7,508 nt of DNA from NCBI GenBank assembly GCA_031286245.1, contig JAITUO010000182.1, positions 1-7,508 on the forward strand. Direction: 5' to 3'. Made by a program: the position numbers and the translations under genes. Positions 1-5,402 of this stretch are shown here, in pieces (the stretch's first letter is position 1; the number at the start of each line of letters is the position of its first letter). Source of the DNA: Coriobacteriales bacterium (lineage in GTDB: Bacteria > Actinomycetota > Coriobacteriia > Coriobacteriales > UBA8131). The notes below the pieces were generated by a model. That model ran no database searches, was not told the origin of the DNA, and saw only the letters and a list, made by a program, of their open reading frames with translations.

Positions 1-801
1 GCCGAAGCAGCAGTCATCGACTGCCTGGCTGGCAGGTTCGGTGCAGCCGGTTCAACTGTGTTGATCGAGGAATGCTTACAAGGCCCAGAATGTTCGCTTC
101 TGGTGTTTACAGATGGCAGAGATATGCTGCCAATGGCTCCCGCTCAAGACCATAAGCGAGTTGGTGAGGGAGACACTGGTCCGAACACCGGAGGGATGGG
201 GGTTTACTCGCCGGTTCCAATTGTCAGCCCAGCCGAACATGACCAGATGCTGGATATCATGCAGCATGCAATCGCCGGTCTTGCGAGTGAGGGTATCGAT
301 TATCGCGGCGTATTGTATGGTGGTTTCATGCTGACCGAGTCAGGCCCGAAACTCTTGGAATTCAATGCCCGCTTCGGAGATCCGGAGACCCAGGTTTTGC
401 TCCCTCGCTTGAAAAGCGATCTGCTGGAAGTCCTGTATAAAACCGCTCTGGCAGACCTTAGTGGGATTGAGCTTGACTGGTCAACTGATTGGGCAGTCTG
501 TGTAGTACTGGCCTCCGCGGGATACCCCGGAGACTATGCCAGGGGTAAGCTGATCACAGGCATTGACCAGGCAGAGAGCTTGCCAGGAGTAATTGTCTAC
601 AATGCCGGCACAGCTGTTGATGAAGCTGGTAGATTAGTCACCGCTGGTGGGCGAGTGCTAAACGTCACTGCGCTGGGCGCCAGTTTTCAAGCTGCCCAGC
701 AGCAAGCCTACATAGCCGTCGATCAGATTGACTTTTCAGGCAAGATGTACCGGCGAGACATCGGCGGCAAAGCTCTGTTGGGAAGACAAGCATGGGGATA
801 A
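1..801 (+). CDS. purD: Phosphoribosylamine-glycine ligase (GAR synthetase), C-terminal part, 5' end outside window
   Basis: This enzyme makes glycinamide ribonucleotide from phosphoribosylamine, glycine and ATP, the second step of de novo purine synthesis in the cytosol. The frame is open from base 1 and gives about 266 residues, so roughly 160 N-terminal residues are missing compared with the usual length near 430. Visible hallmarks are the DHKRVG...DTGPNTGGMGVYSP stretch of the ATP-grasp domain, the GVLYGGFML strand, and the metal- and nucleotide-binding EFNARFGDPETQ motif followed by LPRLKSDLLEVL. The C-terminal part (GYPGDYARG, VTAGGRVLNVTALG, YRRDIG) matches the PurD C-terminal domain. 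The internal ATG at 58 is not the start. The stop lies inside the next gene, a 10-base overlap that suggests translational coupling. No other purine gene is visible. Confidence 0.96.
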   Translation, partial: AEAAVIDCLAGRFGAAGSTVLIEECLQGPECSLLVFTDGRDMLPMAPAQDHKRVGEGDTGPNTGGMGVYSPVPIVSPAEHDQMLDIMQHAIAGLASEGIDYRGVLYGGFMLTESGPKLLEFNARFGDPETQVLLPRLKSDLLEVLYKTALADLSGIELDWSTDWAVCVVLASAGYPGDYARGKLITGIDQAESLPGVIVYNAGTAVDEAGRLVTAGGRVLNVTALGASFQAAQQQAYIAVDQIDFSGKMYRRDIGGKALLGRQAWG

Positions 802-2165
802 AAGACTTATATGACACCGCTGGCGTTGACATAAATGACGCTGCTGGTAGTGACTCACATGACGCCGCTGGCAGTGATATTTCCCGACGCGGTTTTTTAG
901 CGGCCAGTGCAGTAGCAGGTGTTGGCACCGCGGTTCTGGCCGCATCAGTAGCCACCGGTTTAGTCGGCTGTGACTTAGAGGAGCCGGCAGTTGAAGACGA
1001 GTTCGCTGTCCCTCCGACACCTGCTGGTGAAGACCCCGTCACATTGAAAGTCTCTGTCGAACAGCTGCTTGAAGCTACCCTCTTCGATGAAAGACCTTTG
1101 TTTGACTACTTAAGGGAGACAAATCGTTACTATCTGCCTTACGGTACGATTGTCTACCAAATCGACAACAACTCAGCTTTAGCTCTGACTCCAAATGATC
1201 AGGGCAAGGCATTGGTTGAGTTTAAGCTGCTGGACTTGAACAGTGGGCAGTTGACTCCCTTGCTCAATCGGGCTGTCGGATCTCAAAAAAGCCATCCCGA
1301 TGCCATACTTTATGATGGCCGGGCCAGCGACAGCCTGCTGGCATGGACTGAATACGATATCTCCAATTTCCATTGGCAAGTCTATGTCGCTCCGATTACT
1401 GCAGAAGGCCTGGGGGATGCTGTCTTGATCGATGAGGGGGATCCTGACTATGAAGTCCCCTTGATAGCCATTGAAGGTGACAAGGTCTATTGGACAGTCA
1501 TGCCCAACCCTGATGGACCTGCCCAGTACGAGGACTCATATTTAAAAGCGATGGTTTATGACAGGCGCCAACCATGGATCGTCTACACTTCGCACGGCCG
1601 TATCAGCACCAGTCCGTTGATCAGCCAGGGTGTTTTGACCTTTGCCCCACGTGTGGACACCAAAAACATCTATTATCAACTCACAGCTTTATCTACAGCA
1701 ACCGACCGTCCAATAGCCTGGGCTATCATGCCGCAATCAGTACGTGTCTATGAGGCGATCTACCTTGACAAAAACTTCAGTTTCTCAATCGAAAACAACT
1801 ATTCCTATGCAGAAGGGTTGGGGTTTTACGGAACCTACATGCCTCTGCCACTTTCCGATTACTGGCTGCACCTCTCCCGTAAACCCAGCGCTCCGCCAGT
1901 CATGCTAAATGGTCGTCTGGTCGTCAAGTCGGCGACCCGGGTCATCGGAATCGATGCTGTCGACCGCATCTATTACTCAATTCCGCCAGTCGCTGATTCT
2001 GCTGACTACGGAGACACACTGGCTGGTTGGGGTTTACAGGATCGTCTGGTCATCTACAGCAATGTCCGCAGTCGGGGATCACAGTCAGTTGCTACTGGAG
2101 TGGTCAGGGTCTTCTCCCCAGTTATAAAAGAAGATGTGGAGGAGCCCGCGGAGCTTTCTAGCTGA
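792..2165 (+). CDS. Tat-exported lipoprotein, predicted beta-rich (propeller-like), function unknown
   Basis: The 457-residue product is predicted to leave the cell folded through the Tat system and be lipid-anchored. Residues 31-36 read SRRGFL, a twin-arginine motif (R32, R33). An Ala/Val-rich hydrophobic stretch follows, ending in LVGC, a good lipobox with C60 as the lipidated residue. The mature part is rich in strand-like segments with recurring aromatic and Asp patterns (WTEYDI, VYWTVMPNPDG, YDRRQPWIVYTSHG, IYYSIPP), reminiscent of TolB-like beta-propeller proteins. I do not recognise the family and see no catalytic motif. The 30-residue region before the arginines is unusually long and holds three 8-residue repeats. 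The start at 792 overlaps purD by 10 bases; a weak GGAAG at 781-785 may serve as ribosome site, and no other Met lies before the twin arginines. It ends at a strong terminator, so it is probably the last gene of the purD transcript. Confidence 0.85.
   Translation: MGIKDLYDTAGVDINDAAGSDSHDAAGSDISRRGFLAASAVAGVGTAVLAASVATGLVGCDLEEPAVEDEFAVPPTPAGEDPVTLKVSVEQLLEATLFDERPLFDYLRETNRYYLPYGTIVYQIDNNSALALTPNDQGKALVEFKLLDLNSGQLTPLLNRAVGSQKSHPDAILYDGRASDSLLAWTEYDISNFHWQVYVAPITAEGLGDAVLIDEGDPDYEVPLIAIEGDKVYWTVMPNPDGPAQYEDSYLKAMVYDRRQPWIVYTSHGRISTSPLISQGVLTFAPRVDTKNIYYQLTALSTATDRPIAWAIMPQSVRVYEAIYLDKNFSFSIENNYSYAEGLGFYGTYMPLPLSDYWLHLSRKPSAPPVMLNGRLVVKSATRVIGIDAVDRIYYSIPPVADSADYGDTLAGWGLQDRLVIYSNVRSRGSQSVATGVVRVFSPVIKEDVEEPAELSS
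813..884 (+). repeat. Three tandem 24-bp repeats coding an 8-residue unit
   Basis: Three head-to-tail in-frame copies encode DTAGVDIN, DAAGSDSH and DAAGSDIS, directly before the twin-arginine motif of the lipoprotein. The DNA units are similar (GAC-GC-GCTGG-GTGA core) but not identical, so the duplication is not brand new. Slippage or recombination here would change the length of the n-region by 8 residues without breaking the frame. Confidence 0.85.
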
Positions 2166-2192
2166 AGCAGCCTCGAAATACCCTAAGCATAA

Positions 2193-2220
2193 AAAAAGCG
2201 GCTCCGCAGAGCCGCTTTTT
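2193..2220. terminator. Symmetric (bidirectional) intrinsic terminator between convergent genes
   Basis: An A-run is followed by the stem AGCGGCTC (2197-2204), loop CGCA (2205-2208), GAGCCGCT (2209-2216) and a T-run to 2220. The A-tract upstream and T-tract downstream make it work in either direction. It lies 27 bases after the lipoprotein stop and 17 bases beyond the cytochrome stop on the other strand, so it can end both transcripts. Confidence 0.93.
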
Positions 2221-2237
2221 ATTACTACAAAATAAAC

Positions 2238-2864
2238 CTAGTCATGGCAGGTGTTGCACTCAAAGACATGCTCATGGTGACAGGATACACATAACGTATT
2301 AGCGTTACTCTCGACCTGGGAAGTTGGAGAGTGTACCTTGTGGCAGGCGGCGCAGGTTACTCCTTCATTGTGGGAGTCACTGTCAGAGACATCATGAGGA
2401 TTGACCGTTGTGCCATCGGAGTCAGTCAGTATGGTCACAGATGCTGTTGCAGCGATCAACTCGGTTTTGACATGGCAACCGCTGGTCAGACAGGTCGAGT
2501 TGCTGACATTACTCTTCTTCAACCTGGTTGGTTCGGCAGCACTGGCATAATTAGCATGGCCTGTTGTCAACGCACCACCAGTATCGATGTGACAGGTCAC
2601 ACAAGAGACTCCAGGTTCCGCATAGTGGATGGCTGTCGCAGTACCGGTATTAGTAATGCTGGCTACTGCTGTCGCATGGCAGGAAGTGCAGTCTTTATCA
2701 ATCGTCCAGACCCCTAAATCGACAGTAGGACCATTACCGGGATCGCCGGTTCCGGGTTGTTTAGGTTCAGCAACTCTCGGCGCACAACCGATCATTGCCA
2801 GTATGACTGTCATCATTAGCACCATTGCTGCAATGACCAGATATCTCTTGTGCTTTGTTTTCAT
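2238..2864 (-). CDS. Hexaheme c-type cytochrome lipoprotein (cytochrome c3-like)
   Basis: This 208-residue protein is predicted to be exported, lipid-anchored and loaded with c-type hemes as an electron carrier outside the membrane. The N-terminus has a Lys/Arg-rich start, a hydrophobic segment (residues 9-26) and a lipobox-like MIGC with C27. A Pro/Gly-rich linker (about 34-47) follows. Heme sites are C59TSCH63, C88VTCH92, C125-x4-C130H131, C171AACH175, C192VSCH196 and C203NTCH207: five CxxCH and one CX4CH, a spacing known from c3-type cytochromes. Spare histidines (H80, H103, H157, H165, H178, H197, H199) could be distal ligands, suggesting bis-His hemes. The last heme motif ends one residue before the C-terminus. 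AAGGAT at 2870-2875 (minus strand) with a 5-base gap supports the start. Similar small multiheme lipoproteins pass electrons from menaquinone to extracytoplasmic flavin reductases in Eggerthella-like bacteria; no partner reductase is in this window. Confidence 0.93.
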   Translation of the reverse strand: MKTKHKRYLVIAAMVLMMTVILAMIGCAPRVAEPKQPGTGDPGNGPTVDLGVWTIDKDCTSCHATAVASITNTGTATAIHYAEPGVSCVTCHIDTGGALTTGHANYASAAEPTRLKKSNVSNSTCLTSGCHVKTELIAATASVTILTDSDGTTVNPHDVSDSDSHNEGVTCAACHKVHSPTSQVESNANTLCVSCHHEHVFECNTCHD

Positions 2865-2961
2865 CGCCCATCCTTATCTCTCGTTTATTTTCGTCCTTGA
2901 TGACACGATACACACCTGATTAGACCGACTCTCAGTCAACTTTTTTCAGATGCTCTAATAT

Positions 2962-2980
2962 TGGTCATTATTATAGACCA
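2962..2980 (-). promoter_or_regulatory. Possible cytochrome promoter -10 flanked by an inverted repeat
   Basis: The half-sites TGGTC (2962-2966) and GACCA (2976-2980) flank nine AT-only bases that contain a perfect TATAAT on the minus strand (2970-2975), about 105 bases upstream of the cytochrome start. A convincing -35 hexamer is not visible at the right spacing. A second TATAAT on the same strand lies at 3008-3013. A repressor bound to the half-sites would cover the -10 box; this is inference from position only. Confidence 0.3.
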
Positions 2981-3112
2981 TAACATAGACTCGACACACT
3001 GCCGGACATTATAACATCACAACCGCCAGCAATGGCCAGGCACCTTTTACTATTTCGCAACTGCTCAGAGTAAAGCAAATACCAATCAGGCTAGTAACAG
3101 ATAAATTAGTAA

Positions 3113-3185
3113 CGCGCAAGCTGACGCTTGCGCGCCAAGAGCGGCTTCGCCGCATATGTCGTGCAAGCCTTCATGGCTTGCACGA
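3113..3185. repeat. Cluster of three consecutive hairpins (REP-like)
   Basis: Three perfect inverted repeats follow each other: CGCGCAAGC/GCTTGCGCG (3113-3121 and 3126-3134, 4-base loop), GCGGC/GCCGC (3141-3145 and 3149-3153, 3-base loop), and an 11-bp stem TCGTGCAAGCC/GGCTTGCACGA (3159-3169 and 3175-3185, 5-base loop). The first and third share a GCAAGC core. The region is clearly more GC-rich than its surroundings. It resembles repetitive extragenic palindromes; a terminator is less likely because no T-run follows directly. Confidence 0.7.
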
Positions 3186-3245
3186 ATCTAATGTTTTTAG
3201 CTCATTCTTTTGACTTCTACGTATCTGTATAGCCTATAAATTGGC

Positions 3246-3442
3246 AATCCTGGGAATTTCCGAGTTTCTGGCCAAAAAGAGCCCTCATGTATGGCTGTTT
3301 GGCCGATTTTGCACGATCCGGTCTTCTCCACAATTTAAACGTGCTGGTAGATGAGTTGTGGCAGAATTCTATCTGTGTGAAATCCATAGAAAACTATACA
3401 TAACGCCCCTTTTTGGCCAAAAACTTCGAAATTCCCAGGATT
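3246..3442. repeat. 197-bp foldback element with long imperfect terminal inverted repeats (MITE-like)
   Basis: The left arm (3246-3294) and the reverse complement of the right arm (3394-3442) match at 41 of 49 positions by hand alignment. Both begin AATCCTGGGAATTTC and both carry TGGCCAAAAAG; the right arm contains the 14-bp self-palindrome TTTTTGGCCAAAAA (3410-3423). The 99-bp centre holds a further small inverted repeat CCACAA/TTGTGG (3328-3333 and 3356-3361), so the whole unit could fold into one long hairpin. There is no transposase-like reading frame. No target-site duplication is visible at the ends. It lies 72 bases beyond the 3' end of the tRNA gene. A decayed miniature transposon is the simplest reading; a structured RNA is the alternative. 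Confidence 0.65.
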
Positions 3443-3514
3443 AGTGGTCGCACACCAAGCTGAGAGGAGAATATGAAGACCGAGGAGTATGTGAAAACAC
3501 AGATCTTGCCTGAA

Positions 3515-3591
3515 TGGTGCGCCGTGCAGGATTCGAACCTGCGACATCTTGATTCGTAGTCAAGCCCTCTATCCAGCTGCGGTAACGGCGC
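3515..3591 (-). tRNA. tRNA-Arg (anticodon ACG), CCA encoded
   Basis: Read on the minus strand, the 77-base gene has acceptor stem GCGCCGT/ACGGCGC, discriminator A and an encoded CCA (3515-3517). The anticodon stem is CTTGA/TCAAG with loop CTACGAA, giving anticodon ACG, which after A34-to-inosine editing reads CGU, CGC and CGA. The T-arm is GCAGG-TTCGAAT-CCTGC and the D-loop AGCTGGATA. The D-stem is odd: CCGC against GAGG leaves a G12-A23 mismatch and an unusual C10-G25 pair, where GCTC/GAGC is common. All other arms pair fully, so I think it is functional. Confidence 0.95.
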
Positions 3592-3611
3592 ACGTCAAAC
3601 AGCGAATGATA

Positions 3612-3639
3612 ATAATAGCATCTCATTTTCGACTGTCAA
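3612..3639 (-). promoter_or_regulatory. Sigma-70-type promoter of the tRNA-Arg gene
   Basis: On the minus strand, a perfect -35 TTGACA (3634-3639) is followed after 16 bases by TATTAT (3612-3617) as -10. Transcription would start near 3605, about a dozen bases before the tRNA 5' end at 3591, as expected for a stable RNA gene. Confidence 0.75.
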
Positions 3640-3727
3640 ATCAACGCTTTCACACCTAAGGTTTTCTCCAAATGATAGTTGAAATAGCACTCCGGGCATT
3701 CGTGCATATATTTCGCAAAATTAGGCC

Positions 3728-3761
3728 TTGATTTTATACACTTTGCACATTTACAATGTAA
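3728..3761 (+). promoter_or_regulatory. Likely promoter of the regulator gene with an overlapping palindrome
   Basis: TTGATT (3728-3733) and TACAAT (3752-3757) are spaced by 18 bases, a plausible sigma-70 promoter about 45 bases before the regulator start. The -10 lies within the perfect 11-bp palindrome TTACA-A-TGTAA (3751-3761), a candidate operator. Autoregulation is common for transcription factors and is the simplest reading, but the binding protein is unknown. Confidence 0.45.
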
Positions 3762-3804
3762 CCATAAGGATTAACTGAAGAAGCTGAACCGACAAGGAGC
3801 TTCA

Positions 3805-5328
3805 ATGGAAGTCAATCTGCACGTCATCGTCGAGGATTTAAATACGTATCGACCTAAAGCCCGACTGGTCGAGGATTATCCGGTTAGGCGATTGCGCTTC
3901 CCAGCCATGTTCGATGGCCAGAAGACCAAGCGCAGCCTGCTCTATATTGTAGAGGCTGCAGCACTCGATGCAGAGGGCATCGAAAACATTGTCGAGAACA
4001 GCTCGCTGGTCGTCATTGGTGATCCTCCAAAAGCCCTACTCGATAAGCAGGTCAACCTTTTGTGGGTTAACAAACAGGTTTCTCTGACCAGGATTTTTTC
4101 CGATGTTGTTGAACAATTCAGCATGTATGAGCTGTGGGAGAACCACATCCAGAAAGCTCTGATCTCCAAGAAGCGCTTGAAAAGACTGGCTGAGCTTTCT
4201 GCACCAATCATCCGAAGACCGATGTATCTGATTGATTCGCACATGCAGACGATATTCGCCAATATCGATGAGGATGCCTATGATCTACCGCAAGGCTACC
4301 AGAATCCAGTGATCGATAATAACAATCCTTCTATCGGTGTTTATGCTTTAGAGCGTTTTCAGGAGAAAGCCTACTCTTACACGACTCCTTTCGTCCTACC
4401 GACCCCCAGCGGCTACCGGACGTTGAATCAGAACATCTTCATTGAGAACCGCCTGGTCGGGACTTTGTCGTTTGATGAGATCGGGGGAGTCTTTACTAAC
4501 CGTGATATGACCTTGATCACCCTGCTGGCTGACTTCATTGCCAATGGCATGACTTTTCATGAGGAGTGGAATACATCGGCGCCCAAGCTTTTGGATGTCC
4601 AGGTTCACAAACTGCTTGATAATCAGGTGACAGTTCTGGAGGAGACCGATGCAGCTCTAAAAAGCATTGCCTGGGGTATGGACAATGCCTATTACTGCAT
4701 TGTCGCTGTGCCATTAAACCCACTTTACCCCAATGGCCTGTTGGCTGCTGCAGCTAAACACACCTGTACCAAAACCAGCCAGACCATCTATACGGTGCAT
4801 CAGCATCGTATGGTTTTCATCATCAATGCTGACCATAGCACCTTGTCACAGACTGAGACTTTAGAAATGCTCTCCCATGAATTAGATAAACTGAATGTCT
4901 ATATCGGAGTTAGTAATATCTTCAACGGGTTCTGGGGACTGACCAACCAATACCGCCTGGCTGTGGCTGCCTGTGAGCTTGGTCCCCAGCGACATGGCAT
5001 CCGACCGTATTACCGTTTCGAGAACTACTTCATGGACTACATCGTCAGCATCTGTAAGGAGTCCACTACCTTAGAGTCAATCATTCCACGCGGGCTGATT
5101 CAACTGAAACGTTATGATGAGAAGTACGAGACTAATATGCTGCACATTCTCAGCGTCTTTCTCAAACACGACATGCGGATCGCCAGTGCAGCTCGCGAGC
5201 TTTTTCTGCATCGCAACACCTTGACCGCCAAGATATCCCAGATCAAGTTCATCACCCGCATGGACTTCGAAGGCGACCCGGAAGTCCGTTTGCAAACCCT
5301 GGTAGCGCTATATATGATGGAGGCTTGA
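3805..5328 (+). CDS. PucR/CdaR-family transcriptional regulator
   Basis: This 507-residue cytosolic DNA-binding protein probably controls itself and the acetyltransferase gene downstream. Residues about 135-255 look like a GAF/PAS-type sensor (PMYLID...IFAN near 140; NRLVGTLSFDE at 215, then FTNRDMTLITLLADFIANG). Residues about 275-430 fit the GGDEF-like domain of CdaR proteins, with IGVS at 367-370 and the later AVAACELG segment; it lacks a GGDEF signature and should not make cyclic di-GMP. Residues 445-507 are the PucR C-terminal helix-turn-helix, with the diagnostic HRNTL at 469-473 and a closing LYMMEA helix. The first 130 residues are not recognised. AAGGAG at 3794-3799 with a 5-base gap supports the start. 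The ligand cannot be told from sequence. Confidence 0.88.
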   Translation: MEVNLHVIVEDLNTYRPKARLVEDYPVRRLRFPAMFDGQKTKRSLLYIVEAAALDAEGIENIVENSSLVVIGDPPKALLDKQVNLLWVNKQVSLTRIFSDVVEQFSMYELWENHIQKALISKKRLKRLAELSAPIIRRPMYLIDSHMQTIFANIDEDAYDLPQGYQNPVIDNNNPSIGVYALERFQEKAYSYTTPFVLPTPSGYRTLNQNIFIENRLVGTLSFDEIGGVFTNRDMTLITLLADFIANGMTFHEEWNTSAPKLLDVQVHKLLDNQVTVLEETDAALKSIAWGMDNAYYCIVAVPLNPLYPNGLLAAAAKHTCTKTSQTIYTVHQHRMVFIINADHSTLSQTETLEMLSHELDKLNVYIGVSNIFNGFWGLTNQYRLAVAACELGPQRHGIRPYYRFENYFMDYIVSICKESTTLESIIPRGLIQLKRYDEKYETNMLHILSVFLKHDMRIASAARELFLHRNTLTAKISQIKFITRMDFEGDPEVRLQTLVALYMMEA

Positions 5329-5390
5329 GGCAGGTTCTGTCTGACAGTGCTGATCGAAATAAACAAGCAGGCAATATAAATAAAAAATAC

Positions 5391-5398
5391 GAGGGGAG
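5391..5398 (+). promoter_or_regulatory. Ribosome binding site that sets the acetyltransferase start
   Basis: GAGGGGAG lies 4 bases before the ATG at 5403. The frame is open further upstream to a TTG at 5325 that overlaps the regulator stop, but that TTG has no ribosome site, so 5403 is preferred. Confidence 0.7.
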
Positions 5399-5402
5399 AA
5401 GA

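Larger units (their letters stand above)
2865..3514. other. Long intergenic region (about 650 bp) without a convincing protein gene
   Basis: This region separates the cytochrome start from the tRNA 3' end. Short open frames exist but none has both a ribosome site and a recognisable product. It contains AT-rich promoter-like sequence for the cytochrome (about 2960-3015), a three-hairpin cluster (3113-3185) and a 197-bp foldback element (3246-3442), each listed separately. In 3000-3112, 3186-3245 and 3443-3514 I see nothing I can name. Confidence 0.7.

Noticed and set aside
665..1042. 125-codon minus-strand frame across the purD/lipoprotein junction
   Set aside because: It is Ala/Ser/Pro-rich because it is antisense to the Ala/Gly-rich repeats and Tat signal; no ribosome site or homology.
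2331..2717. 128-codon plus-strand frame opposite the cytochrome
   Set aside because: The minus strand carries six heme motifs and a signal peptide; the plus-strand product is a shadow of it.
3113..3185. CRISPR array
   Set aside because: The hairpins are adjacent, differ in sequence and have no spacers between equal repeats.
3443..3591. Integrated element using the tRNA 3' end as attachment site
   Set aside because: No integrase gene and no second copy of the tRNA 3' end is visible in the window.
3335..3626. Two overlapping minus-strand frames of 61-70 codons
   Set aside because: They run through the tRNA gene and the foldback arm; the text SQVRILHGAP/SNPARRT is the typical false translation of a tRNA 3' half.
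5325..5402. TTG start extending the acetyltransferase by 26 residues
   Set aside because: No ribosome site precedes it, it overlaps the regulator stop, and the ATG at 5403 has GAGGGGAG just upstream.
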